A program made the translations under genes and the position numbers. From the NCBI GenBank assembly GCA_938008185.1, contig CALLLR010000122.1, positions 1 to 36,481 on the forward strand: a DNA stretch of 36,481 nucleotides, written 5' to 3'. Below, piece by piece: positions 16,240-24,260 of the stretch (within the stretch, counting starts at the first letter, position 1; every line of letters begins with the position of its first letter). Origin of the DNA: an uncultured Saprospiraceae bacterium (lineage in GTDB: Bacteria; Bacteroidota; Bacteroidia; Chitinophagales; Saprospiraceae). The notes under the pieces were generated by a model. The model was not told where the DNA came from, did not search any database, and was given only the letters and a program-made list of their open reading frames with translations.

Positions 16240-16896
16240 ATGAAGAACAGAAAAGAAGAAATTGCAACTGAAATTGCACATAACTTACTGCAAATAAAGG
16301 CAATAAAATTAAATCCGGCAAACCCATTTACCTGGGCCTCGGGGATTTTGTCCCCAATATACTGCGATAATCGTATCGTTCTATCCTATCCGCCGGTCCG
16401 AAAAGCAGTCATTGCCGCCATGGTGCAAAAATCTACCTCTTTTCAGCCTTTTCAGGTAGTAGCCGGGGTAGCAACCGCCGGAATTGCTCACGGAGCCTTA
16501 CTGGCCGAGGCTTTAGATCTTCCGTTTGTATACGTACGTAGCAAAGCCAAAGGACATGGTCGGCAAAACCAAATCGAAGGCGAATTACGTGGAAATGAGC
16601 GGGTATTGGTGATTGAAGACTTGATTTCTACCGGAGGAAGTAGTCTGGAAGCGGTGGAAGTCCTACGCAACCGGGGTTGTAACGTAGCGGGGGTACTCGC
16701 TATCTTTTCCTATGGATTTCCGGCAGCTAAAGTGGCTTTCGAAAAAGCAGATTGTCCTTTCGCAACACTTTCTAATTACGAAGCGCTCATTGCAGCGGCT
16801 ATCGACATAAACTATATTGATCAAAAAAATCTGGCATCTTTAAAGGAATGGACTAAAAATCCACAAGAATGGCAAGGTCCAACTCAAAAATTCTGA
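16240..16896 (+). CDS. pyrE: Orotate phosphoribosyltransferase
   Basis: 218 residues. It joins orotate and PRPP to make orotidine 5'-phosphate, step 5 of pyrimidine synthesis, as a cytoplasmic dimer. The PRPP-binding motif VLVIEDLISTGGSS is intact, as is the catalytic loop YVRSKAKGHGRQNQIEG with its lysines and histidine. The N-terminal FTWASGILSPIYCDNR is the orotate-site segment of the family. The M42 peptidase gene follows after 29 nt and is probably co-transcribed. Confidence 0.95.
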   Translation: MKNRKEEIATEIAHNLLQIKAIKLNPANPFTWASGILSPIYCDNRIVLSYPPVRKAVIAAMVQKSTSFQPFQVVAGVATAGIAHGALLAEALDLPFVYVRSKAKGHGRQNQIEGELRGNERVLVIEDLISTGGSSLEAVEVLRNRGCNVAGVLAIFSYGFPAAKVAFEKADCPFATLSNYEALIAAAIDINYIDQKNLASLKEWTKNPQEWQGPTQKF

Positions 16897-16925
16897 TTCC
16901 AAAAGATAACCTAAACCTATAAATT

Positions 16926-18014
16926 ATGGCAATCATTAATCAAAAGTCTGAAAAATTCCTTCAGAAATATCTTAATAACGCTTCTCCTACGGGCTTTGAA
17001 AGTCCAGGACAAAAATTGTGGTTGAATTACCTCAAACCCTACGTAGACGAACAACACATCGACGACTACGGGACAGCTTACGGAATTATTAATCCCGGAC
17101 AGGATTACCGTGTGGTCATCGAAGGACACGCCGACGAAATTAGCTGGTTTGTTAATTTCATCTCTGACGACGGTTTTATCAGCGTTATCCGCAATGGTGG
17201 TTCAGATCATATTATCGCTCCTTCCAAACGAGTAAATATTCATACCAGCAAAGGGATTGTAAAAGGTGTTTTTGGCTGGCCGGCTATTCATCTCCGAAAA
17301 GGAGCCGATGCAAAACTATCACCTACCCTCGAAAATATTTTTATCGACGTCGGTGCCAAGGATAAAAAAGAAACCGAAAAAATGGGTATCCACGTAGGTT
17401 GTGTCATTACTTTTGAAGATGAAATGATGATGCTCAACGACAAATATTACGTTGGACGTGCTCTCGATAATCGGATGGGTGGATTCTGCGTCGCCGAGGT
17501 AGCTCGATTGATTAAAGAAAGTAAAACAAAACTACCTTATAGCTTATACATCGTTAATTCGGTACAGGAAGAAATTGGTTTACGGGGCGCACAGATGATT
17601 GCCGAACGGATCAAACCCAACGTAGCCATCGTGACCGACGTAACGCACGATACCCATACGCCATTAATTACCCCCAAGAAAGTAGGCGATATAAAAGCAG
17701 GTCTAGGTCCCTCTGTAACTTACGCTCCGGCGGTACACAATAAATTGCTGCAACTCATTATTAACACCGCAGAAAAGAAGAAAATCAAATTCCAGCGCGA
17801 GGCTTCCAGCCGAGCAACGGGCACGGATACCGATGCTTTTGCTTATTCCAACGCTGGGGTTCCGGCGGCCTTGATTTCTTTGCCATTGCGCTATATGCAC
17901 ACGACCGTAGAAATGGCGCATAAGGATGATGTGGAAGCAGTCATCAAATTGATTTTTGAAAGTTTAAAAAATATTAAGAAAAACCACAACTTCAAATATT
18001 TAGACTTGAAGTAG
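16926..18014 (+). CDS. M42-family aminopeptidase
   Basis: 362 residues, full family length. M42 enzymes are cytoplasmic di-metal aminopeptidases forming large tetrahedral assemblies. Metal ligands and catalytic residues are visible: His68 (EGHADEISWF), Asp181 (ALDNRMGG), Glu215/Glu216 (QEEIGLRGA), Asp238 (VTDVTHD) and His325 (RYMHTTVE). The inserted dimerisation domain (about 75-170) is present. Members were formerly named cellulase M or FrvX; the peptidase assignment is the supported one. It follows pyrE closely on the same strand. Confidence 0.93.
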   Translation: MAIINQKSEKFLQKYLNNASPTGFESPGQKLWLNYLKPYVDEQHIDDYGTAYGIINPGQDYRVVIEGHADEISWFVNFISDDGFISVIRNGGSDHIIAPSKRVNIHTSKGIVKGVFGWPAIHLRKGADAKLSPTLENIFIDVGAKDKKETEKMGIHVGCVITFEDEMMMLNDKYYVGRALDNRMGGFCVAEVARLIKESKTKLPYSLYIVNSVQEEIGLRGAQMIAERIKPNVAIVTDVTHDTHTPLITPKKVGDIKAGLGPSVTYAPAVHNKLLQLIINTAEKKKIKFQREASSRATGTDTDAFAYSNAGVPAALISLPLRYMHTTVEMAHKDDVEAVIKLIFESLKNIKKNHNFKYLDLK

Positions 18015-18026
18015 CTTAAGTTCCCC

Positions 18027-18132
18027 GGAGCTGTCTCATCAGTAGTTACCGAAAAAGAGAAACCAAACAATTGCCACAAAACCGCAAAGGCATAAAGTTT
18101 TTATTCTTTTTTAAACCTAATGAGACAGCCTC
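18027..18132. mobile_element. MITE-like element, 106 bp, GCTGTCTCAT termini
   Basis: The left end GGAGCTGTCTCATCAG and the inverted right end (reverse complement GAGGCTGTCTCATTAG) agree at 13 of 16 positions. The AT-rich interior has no ORF. Such ends are typical of insertion-sequence termini, so a non-autonomous derivative or remnant is likely. Confidence 0.55.
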
Positions 18133-18148
18133 AACAACTTTTCATTCC

Positions 18149-18316
18149 TAGTGCCTCGGGCATAAATTAATTGAGTATATGGACTGGTAATTTTAAATCT
18201 GCTCTGCGTTAGAAAATTCCTCATTATGCTACGGCATAACTCCGGATTTTCTGCCTTGATCAGCTGTAAAATTACTGCCTCCATAAACTCACTAACTTAT
18301 TGCCCAAGGCACTAAG
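18149..18316. repeat. 168-bp fold-back element (long imperfect palindrome)
   Basis: The left arm from TAGTGCCTCGGGCA and the reverse complement of the right arm (TAGTGCCTTGGGCA) align over roughly 80 bp with few gaps, at an estimated 75-80% identity. The two arms meet near ATGCTACGGCAT at about 18227-18236. The whole would fold into one long hairpin as RNA or single-stranded DNA. There is no ORF. It is probably a dispersed fold-back or MITE repeat. Confidence 0.65.
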
Positions 18317-18402
18317 TACAAGGCACGAAATTTTGTCATATAACTTTATAAAATCAATAGATAATCAACCTTGTTCATGCGACAGAATTAAATACCATGT
18401 AC

Positions 18403-18430
18403 TTAGCCATTAGCTATTTGCTTCACTCGA
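18403..18430 (+). repeat. Copy A of a TAGC/ATTTGC-type intergenic repeat
   Basis: TTAGCTATTTGCTTCACT matches the reverse complement of copy B (18612-18667) at 16 of 18 positions, so the two form an inverted pair around the 18440-18529 element. Confidence 0.35.
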
Positions 18431-18439
18431 TCGAAAATA

Positions 18440-18529
18440 GGGGCTGTTCAATGAAGTGTGTCATTTGGCCACCCACACCTCGGTACTAAAGGAAGCCCAG
18501 CCCGCTGACACACTTTACGGGACAGTCTC
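18440..18529. mobile_element. 90-bp element with 24-bp terminal inverted repeats
   Basis: The left end (18440-18463) and the reverse complement of the right end (18506-18529) agree at 18 of 24 positions, including a shared AAGTGTGTCA. The interior is 42 nt and more GC-rich than its surroundings. The left end also matches 20 of 24 positions at the window edge (36453-36476) and shares AAGTGTGTCATTTGGC with 34966-34981. This points to a minimal derivative of a DDE transposon family. An IS256-type parent is a guess. Confidence 0.55.
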
Positions 18530-18611
18530 AAGAGAGGGAAAATATTGTGCAACAAGAAGCAAAACTCCTTATTTTATAGAATTTCAAATGGCTCTAATGA
18601 AGATGTCTCTC

Positions 18612-18667
18612 ACTTCAAGTTAAAGAGAAGCTAATAGCTAACGGCCAATAACCAATAGCTAAAAATT
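18612..18667 (-). repeat. Copy B of a TAGC/ATTTGC-type intergenic repeat
   Basis: An inverted copy of the sequence at 18403-18430 that also resembles 15469-15515. It ends about 16 nt before the ATG at 18683 and so forms the leader of that gene. Confidence 0.35.
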
Positions 18668-18682
18668 TATAGAATTTTTACA

Positions 18683-19075
18683 ATGAAAAAGGACATTCCA
18701 CAGAAAAAAGTACAGGATCTGGCCATTGCGGTAGTACCCCGCGACGGAGATTTATGGGACGTTTATGTGATCAATCTAAAAGACGAACCAATAAAAAACG
18801 TTCTGATAAATTCCAGGGGGTATGGAAGTATTAATAACGAAGCGGTACAGACTACGGTTTTGCGCCATTTTTTTCCAGTTATTGGCCCTTTACAACTGCA
18901 TAAAATTGAGCCGATTACGAAGGAAGTTCTGGTTTTGACCAACGAATACTGGGTAAGCTTTAACTATGAAGACTATATGTTTGACAAAAAATATGTCTTT
19001 GTAAAAGGGAGTATTGATCCGATGAATTTCACCTTGATTCCTTTTTTAAACGAGCAAGGCGTAATGATTAGGTAA
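18683..19075 (+). CDS. Conserved hypothetical cytoplasmic protein, 130 aa
   Basis: 130 residues with no signal peptide or membrane span. It is predicted beta-rich, with strands such as LWDVYVINL, VLINSRGYGSI, VLVLTNEYWVSF and KYVFVKGSI. I recognise only a Bacteroidota-wide hypothetical family; no function is suggested by motif. Upstream lies the repeat cluster; an imperfect hairpin (19079-19102) follows. It may be monocistronic. Confidence 0.75.
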   Translation: MKKDIPQKKVQDLAIAVVPRDGDLWDVYVINLKDEPIKNVLINSRGYGSINNEAVQTTVLRHFFPVIGPLQLHKIEPITKEVLVLTNEYWVSFNYEDYMFDKKYVFVKGSIDPMNFTLIPFLNEQGVMIR

Positions 19076-19078
19076 TTT

Positions 19079-19102
19079 TTAGTTTCTTACGAAAGAAAAC
19101 TA
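19079..19102 (+). terminator. Weak hairpin after the 130-aa gene
   Basis: TTAGTTTCTT and AAGAAAACTAA can pair around ACGA with one bulge. The T-run is upstream rather than downstream, so termination on the plus strand is uncertain. Confidence 0.3.
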
Positions 19103-19216
19103 ATCTTAAATCAAAGACGTTATAAAAAAAAGGTTGCCCGAAAGAGCAGTGTTTACTTAATTTTCTTTGTGGCGAATATAAGTTTTGTCCTTTACCTGGT
19201 AATTAAATAAAATATT

Positions 19217-19885
19217 ATGGCTGACAATTTATTGGTTCGTTTTTTAGGCGTATTGGCCATCTATCTAGGCCTTGTATTTTTAGGAGGAGAAATTGGACAA
19301 ATGATTCTGTATCCGATTCATCTGCTGGTTACTTTTCTACATGAACTTGGTCACGCGTTGGGAGCTTTGATTACGGGAGGAGATGTATTGGCTTTGCAAG
19401 TCAACGATGATGGTAGCGGCTGGACTAAAACGCAGGGCGGCAATCTGGGAATCATTTTGATGGGCGGATATTTGGGAAGCGCTCTTTTAGGAAATATATT
19501 GTTTTATATTGGTGCCAATGGTGGTAAAATTGCCAAAGGTACCTTGTTTGTCCTCATGGGATTTATGGTTTTTGCGGGCATCATGTGGTTTAATTCTCTG
19601 TGGACGACCGGATTTTTGCTGGCCTTTTCGATCGTACTTTATTTCCTTACGACCAGGACCAATTTGCACCGGGAGATTCTCATGTTTTTAGGATTGGCCA
19701 CCATTCTCTATATTATTCAGGATTTTAACGTAGGACCGCGTTCTGATTTAGAAAAATATGCGGAACTATTAGTTTTTATTCCCGTTAATGTATGGATGTA
19801 TATCTGGCTGGCCGTCGCCGTATTATTGACGGCGCTGAACATTTACGCCATTCTTAAAATGAGTCGTCGCAAACAAATTAGTTAA
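19217..19885 (+). CDS. M50B-like integral-membrane zinc metallopeptidase
   Basis: 222 residues with about six hydrophobic helices. The zinc motif HELGH (His42, Glu43, His46) lies in the second hydrophobic segment, as in site-2-protease relatives. GGYLGSALLGN (around 83-93) matches the region after the catalytic helix. A possible third-ligand region is DFNVGPRSD (about 169-177), but that assignment is inferred. The family includes Bacteroidota and actinobacterial M50B-like proteins whose substrates are unknown. Its TAA overlaps the ATG of the next gene (TAATG), which indicates translational coupling with the flavin-nucleotide-binding protein. Confidence 0.8.
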   Translation: MADNLLVRFLGVLAIYLGLVFLGGEIGQMILYPIHLLVTFLHELGHALGALITGGDVLALQVNDDGSGWTKTQGGNLGIILMGGYLGSALLGNILFYIGANGGKIAKGTLFVLMGFMVFAGIMWFNSLWTTGFLLAFSIVLYFLTTRTNLHREILMFLGLATILYIIQDFNVGPRSDLEKYAELLVFIPVNVWMYIWLAVAVLLTALNIYAILKMSRRKQIS

Positions 19886-20460
19886 TGGAAATTGATTTTA
19901 CAAACTCCGCCGAGGAAATTATCAGAAACCTCTTTAAGGATCTTGAACGGGCTACGGTAGATCGAAAACATCCTTTCCGTTTTTGTTATTTAGCGACTAC
20001 AGAAATAGATCAATTTCCAGCGCAGCGAACCGTAGTCTTACGGCGGGTTTTACCTAAACAGGAACTGCTTATTTTTACCGATTACCGCTCGCCCAAGATT
20101 CAGGAAATCAAGCAACAAAATCAGGTCTCGCTTCTATTTTACCATCCCCGCTTACAGCAGCAAATTCGTTTTCAGGCGACCGCTAAGATTCATCACCAGG
20201 ATTCTCTTTGCCTGACGGAATGGAATAAACTCAGCGACCACGGAAAAAACGATTATCAAACTATCTTACCGCCCGGAACAGATCTTTCCTACTACCAAGA
20301 AAGCCCTAGCCATGATTCATCCTTCGGCTCTGACTTTTTTTCTATTCTTTCTTTAAAACCAAGAAATATTGACCTGTTGCAATTAGGAAGAGGCGGACAT
20401 ATACGAATGGTCGGGGAGTTTGAAAATGGCGAATGGACGGGCAGGCGGGTGATGCCGTAG
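19885..20460 (+). CDS. Pyridoxamine 5'-phosphate oxidase-like flavin-nucleotide-binding protein
   Basis: 191 residues with the split-barrel PNPOx fold. The N-terminal part FPAQRTVVLRRVLPKQELLIFTD (split here as PAQRTVVLRR and LLIFTDYRSPK) carries the residues that bind the FMN phosphate in relatives. The C-terminal segment LLQLGRGGHIRMV resembles the end of Alr4036-type proteins. The specific PNPOx C-terminal signature is not obvious, so pyridoxal synthesis is not claimed. It starts at the last base of the preceding stop codon. Confidence 0.8.
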   Translation: MEIDFTNSAEEIIRNLFKDLERATVDRKHPFRFCYLATTEIDQFPAQRTVVLRRVLPKQELLIFTDYRSPKIQEIKQQNQVSLLFYHPRLQQQIRFQATAKIHHQDSLCLTEWNKLSDHGKNDYQTILPPGTDLSYYQESPSHDSSFGSDFFSILSLKPRNIDLLQLGRGGHIRMVGEFENGEWTGRRVMP

Positions 20461-20596
20461 GGCAGAATGTTAATTGTTAATAGAAATGTTGCGCAAAAAT
20501 TCAAAATTCGATATGAGCATCCAATATTGAATATTGATTTAGGGCCTGTTAGGGACGGAAAGAAGTAGATCTATATTCCTAAAAATTTTCGGGTCG

Positions 20597-22135
20597 TCAC
20601 TCCCCATTCCGCTCCCGGATCACCTCTCCAATTGCCCGCCGCATTATCTTCGCTTTCAACCAGCTGACACAATCTAGGTACAAAAAAGCGCGTTTTTCGT
20701 ACTGATTATTTTCCAGTATCTGGAGTTTTTTAAGATATTTTGTCATCACTTCTTTACGTTCGTAAATGGGCGTATTAATGATTTCTTTAAAGAAGAACAG
20801 AAAGCAGGTTTGTACTTTATTATCCAGATTTTTTTTGGTAAAGAATACTGAATAATTTCTAATTAGCGAAGGTAAAAGCTTATAATTTTCCAGTTCAAAA
20901 TGCACCATTAAAAACATGAGGCGGGCGTAGGCCTGAATATCGGATCGGAGGGAAGCATTGGTCATGTCCAAAATATAATTCAGATATTTGATGGCTTTAT
21001 CCGGTTGGTTATTTCCCAGATACATCCAGGCAATTTTATAATAAAAAATCATGACTTTATGTGTGTCCAGAATATCCTTGTACCGCTCTAAACGGGCCAG
21101 TGTCTTTTTGATACTCTTTACTCCTTCGTCGAAAGTACCGTTCAGGAAATGTAAGTTCAATCTGCCGGAGTGGGTATACAAAAAAGAAAGTACCTGCGTG
21201 TTTCGGTTAAATCGATGGTAATTCGTTTTACGGAATGTTTCCAGTTCTGCGTGGTAGCGAGCGTAGGTTTTCTGTTTTTTTAAATTATAAGTACAAGTCA
21301 ATAAATAATGATAACCCCGTAAATACAAATTAATATCCCGGGTTTGTAATTCATCGTATTGCTGAAAAACCTGGATCCACTGTGCGGCGTATTTGTAGCA
21401 ATTTTCAAAATCATTTAAAATATAATAATACCAGACGTGGGACTGATTAAGGAGCACCCTTTCCATTTGACCCGGGGGCATATTTCCAGGTGCGGGAATT
21501 TGTTGTTCAAAAAACTGACGAACTTTTTCCGCTTCCGCAGCATTTTTTACGTGGCCTTTTTCAATATAAAACCGGTGTAATAACATTTTTAAATTACTCA
21601 GTCTAACGCGGTTGGACAAGGTATCAATCTTATTGAGGGCCTCTTCCGTAATTTCTTCAATGAATTTGGTTTTCTGACGGGTGATATGTCGGGAATGGAT
21701 GAGTTTTTCTAATTCAATAATGGTGATCAGATTAAAATCGTGGTGGTGTTCCTTTGCCAGTTTTTTTGCTTTCTGCAATACTTTTAATGCCTGTAAATGA
21801 AATCCTTTTCCGTACAGGATGTGCACAAAGTCGATGTATTCCCGGAGTTGAATATTAGAATTTTTGGATTTTTTCAGCATCCGCAGGCTGGTCAGGATTT
21901 GTTCGTATAAATGACGTTTGGCATTGGAATATTTGACCGGAGAGAGGTTGCCAAGTTTGGAGCGAATGGCGCGCTCGTCCAGTATTTTTTGCTTGTCCAT
22001 ACTGTCAAATAGCTGCATATAGAGCAATTCTTCACTGCTCTTAATTCGCTCCGCAAAAAGGCGGAAAGTTCGCTTTTCCGATTTGGTTAAAGATTTAATT
22101 AACCTGAATAAGTCATCTGTTTTGGATATAGCCAT
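20597..22135 (-). CDS. Large helical (TPR-like) conserved protein of unknown function
   Basis: 512 residues from the ATG at 22135 (the frame also allows a TTG at 22144). The N-terminal 90 residues are basic and helical (MAISKTDDLFRLIKSLTKSEK). The rest is a series of amphipathic helices with TPR-like spacing, for instance YYKIAWMYLGNNQPDKAIKY near 370-390. There is no signal peptide or membrane span, so it is probably cytoplasmic and acts in protein-protein contacts. The N-terminal block is conserved in many Bacteroidota. It diverges from glnK-amtB, with 190 nt between the starts. Confidence 0.75.
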   Translation of the reverse strand: MAISKTDDLFRLIKSLTKSEKRTFRLFAERIKSSEELLYMQLFDSMDKQKILDERAIRSKLGNLSPVKYSNAKRHLYEQILTSLRMLKKSKNSNIQLREYIDFVHILYGKGFHLQALKVLQKAKKLAKEHHHDFNLITIIELEKLIHSRHITRQKTKFIEEITEEALNKIDTLSNRVRLSNLKMLLHRFYIEKGHVKNAAEAEKVRQFFEQQIPAPGNMPPGQMERVLLNQSHVWYYYILNDFENCYKYAAQWIQVFQQYDELQTRDINLYLRGYHYLLTCTYNLKKQKTYARYHAELETFRKTNYHRFNRNTQVLSFLYTHSGRLNLHFLNGTFDEGVKSIKKTLARLERYKDILDTHKVMIFYYKIAWMYLGNNQPDKAIKYLNYILDMTNASLRSDIQAYARLMFLMVHFELENYKLLPSLIRNYSVFFTKKNLDNKVQTCFLFFFKEIINTPIYERKEVMTKYLKKLQILENNQYEKRAFLYLDCVSWLKAKIMRRAIGEVIRERNGE

Positions 22136-22325
22136 AATTAACAATAAGAGATAATTTGTTGAAAATCAATTAGTTGGCTATAATTTGGCGGGCTTACACA
22201 CCACAATTTTACGAAAATTTAGGAGAATTAGGCAGAAATGCCTGTTAATTTTGCCTTTATAATCATCTAGGTGCACCATTTTCGAATTTTTTATTCACCA
22301 TCCAAACCAAACCTTAAAACAAGAT

Positions 22326-22670
22326 ATGAAAAAAATTGAAGCCATCGTCCGGGCCTCCAAATTTGAAGAGGTCAAAGAAGCACTCGGAAAAAAGGAAATT
22401 AACTTTTTTACTTTCTACGAAGTAAAAGGATACGGTCATCAGGCCGGCAAGCACCTTACCTACCGGGGAGCTGCCTACGATATCGGGTACATCGGCAGAA
22501 TAAAAATTGAATTACTCATCTCTGAACCTTACGTCGCTGCCGCCATTGAAGCTATTTCGGAAGCTGCCAAGACCGGCGAAAAAGGAGACGGACTCATTAC
22601 GGTAAGCAATATTGATGAAATCATAAACATTAGAACTTCATTAACTGGAAGTGAAGCAATTAATAGTTAA
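22326..22670 (+). CDS. glnK: PII nitrogen-regulatory protein (GlnK-type)
   Basis: 114 residues. PII trimers sense ATP/ADP and 2-oxoglutarate and gate ammonium uptake. The T-loop contains Tyr46 and Tyr51 (TYRGAAYD), Tyr51 being the uridylylation position in proteobacteria. Other family features are the N-terminal MKKIEAIVRASKFEEVKEAL and GEKGDGLITVSNIDE. Its position 53 nt before amtB identifies it as the GlnK-like partner that blocks the transporter. A possible promoter (TTTG at 22155-22158, then TATAATTTG at 22179-22187) has one base too many in the -7 box. A small GAAA-loop hairpin lies in the leader near 22226-22250. Confidence 0.93.
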   Translation: MKKIEAIVRASKFEEVKEALGKKEINFFTFYEVKGYGHQAGKHLTYRGAAYDIGYIGRIKIELLISEPYVAAAIEAISEAAKTGEKGDGLITVSNIDEIINIRTSLTGSEAINS

Positions 22671-22723
22671 CCCGTCATTTTCCAGAAATAAAATAAACTC
22701 TTAAACTTTAAATAAACGTAAGA

Positions 22724-23980
22724 ATGGAACAAGTAACACCTGAAATGCTCAACGAGGTACTCGCCGCCGCAAATGAGGCAAAATTTATGGCCAATAATTT
22801 ATGGCTACTCGTAGCGACCGTTTTAGTATTTATCATGCACTTAGGCTTTGCCACGCTCGAAGCCGGATTGGTACAAAAAAAGAACGTGGTCAACATACTT
22901 TTCAAAAACGTCATGATCGTTTCTATTGGATTGTTGACTTATTATATCATTGGATTTAATCTCATGTATCCCGGTACGAATGCGGGAGGATTTTTTGGAT
23001 TTTCCGGTTTTGGTCTTACGCCGCCTGAAGGTGGTTTGACTGCTGCCTACGGAAATTATACCTATTACACTGACTTTATTTTTCAGGGAATGTTTGCGGC
23101 TACCTGCTGTACGATCGTTTCCGGTGCGGTAGCGGAAAGAATCAAATTAGTTCCCTTTCTGGTTTTCTGTACTCTATTTGTTACCTTTTCTTACCCCATT
23201 ACGGGCATGTGGAAATGGGGAGCTGGCTGGCTGGATGCAATGGGTTTTTACGATTTTGCCGGGTCCACTTTAGTACACTCCGTTGGTGGCTGGGCGGCGC
23301 TTGCCGGAATAATTTTACTCGGTGCCAGAAAAGGAAAATATACGGAAAAAGGGATCAAGCCCATTCCGGGTCACAGTATGCCACTTGCAGCCATTGGTGT
23401 ATTCCTGTTATGGTTTGGTTGGTTTGGATTTAATGGAGGTTCCGTTTTATCCGCAGATCCTGCCGCTGTATCCCTGGTTTTTGTGACGACTTCCCTGGCC
23501 GCTGCTGCCGGAGCGATTGGCGCCTTTGTCGTTTCTTATCTAATGTTTAAATCTTACGATCTTTCGATGGTTTTAAATGGGATTTTAGGTGGACTGGTTG
23601 GAATTACGGCGAGTGCCGATGGAGTAGCGATACCAAGCAGTATCATCATCGGTTTGGTAGCTGGTATTCTTATTCCCTTATCCGTTACTTTCTTTGATCG
23701 AATGAAACTGGATGATCCCGTGGGAGCCACGTCCGTACACCTGGTGTGTGGAATCTGGGGAACGATTGCCGTAGCCATCTTTGGAAATTACGGAGAAGGA
23801 GTAGGGACGCTTTGGGCACAGCTAGTGGGTATTGTTGCCATCGGTGCGTTTACCTTTACTTTTTCTTTTGCTGTATTCTATCTCTTGAAAATAATTTTTG
23901 GAATCCGGGTGTCTTCCGAAGAAGAAGTAAAAGGACTAGACGTAGAAGAACACGATTTGAGCGCTTACGCTTTTAACTAA
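22724..23980 (+). CDS. amtB: Ammonium transporter
   Basis: 418 residues with eleven predicted transmembrane helices. It conducts ammonium through the inner membrane as a trimer. The twin pore histidines are His185 (STLVHSVGGW) and His339 (GATSVHLVCGIWG). Asp177 (FYDFAGS) matches the structural aspartate, and FQGMFAATCC carries the Phe gate region. The C-terminal cytoplasmic tail ends in an acidic segment (SSEEEVKGLDVEEHD). It has no obvious cleaved signal peptide, unlike E. coli AmtB. It is preceded by glnK and followed by two hairpins and a beta-barrel gene. Confidence 0.96.
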   Translation: MEQVTPEMLNEVLAAANEAKFMANNLWLLVATVLVFIMHLGFATLEAGLVQKKNVVNILFKNVMIVSIGLLTYYIIGFNLMYPGTNAGGFFGFSGFGLTPPEGGLTAAYGNYTYYTDFIFQGMFAATCCTIVSGAVAERIKLVPFLVFCTLFVTFSYPITGMWKWGAGWLDAMGFYDFAGSTLVHSVGGWAALAGIILLGARKGKYTEKGIKPIPGHSMPLAAIGVFLLWFGWFGFNGGSVLSADPAAVSLVFVTTSLAAAAGAIGAFVVSYLMFKSYDLSMVLNGILGGLVGITASADGVAIPSSIIIGLVAGILIPLSVTFFDRMKLDDPVGATSVHLVCGIWGTIAVAIFGNYGEGVGTLWAQLVGIVAIGAFTFTFSFAVFYLLKIIFGIRVSSEEEVKGLDVEEHDLSAYAFN

Positions 23981-23988
23981 TACCGTAA

Positions 23989-24024
23989 ATGCTGGTTGAG
24001 TACCATCTTTTACTCAACCAGCAT
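23989..24024 (+). terminator. Hairpin downstream of amtB
   Basis: A 14-bp perfect stem (ATGCTGGTTGAGTA at 23989-24002 with 24011-24024) and an 8-nt loop, followed by an A/T-rich stretch without a clean T-run. It is probably a terminator, perhaps partial, before the beta-barrel gene. Confidence 0.65.
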
Positions 24025-24076
24025 ATTATTTATATAACACTAAAATACCAAATAATAATTTCATCCAGAAAAGCGA

Positions 24077-24104
24077 GAAGGCCTCTGCGCGAACAGAAGC
24101 CTTC
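24077..24104 (+). terminator. Second hairpin between amtB and the beta-barrel gene
   Basis: GAAGGCCTCTG (24077-24087) pairs with CAGAAGCCTTC (24094-24104), one mismatch, six-base loop. No T-run follows. It may be a processing site or stabilising element in a long amtB-porin transcript. Confidence 0.45.
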
Positions 24105-24260
24105 CTCAAGAACAACGGAGTATCCGCCATTCCTTGCTAAAGTAAATTTAATCAGAAAAAGCAGATCAACCAAATTATTTTGGAACAATTTGTCGGTTCT
24201 GACCGGGTATTCCTTGTTCAAATTTTAAAAATTTTCTCTTAAAATTTAAAAATCAGAACA

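Larger units (their letters stand above)
18015..18682. other. Intergenic repeat cluster
   Basis: About 670 nt without a convincing gene. It is built from three adjacent inverted-repeat elements (18027-18132, 18149-18316, 18440-18529) and bounded by inverted copies of a TAGC-type repeat (18403-18430 and 18612-18667). It looks like a landing zone for non-autonomous elements between the M42 gene and the 130-aa gene. Confidence 0.6.

Noticed and set aside
18166-18180. AATTAATTGAGTAT shared with 34939-34952 as a repeat boundary
   Set aside because: A 14-base AT-rich match is expected by chance in a window this long and does not align with the element ends.
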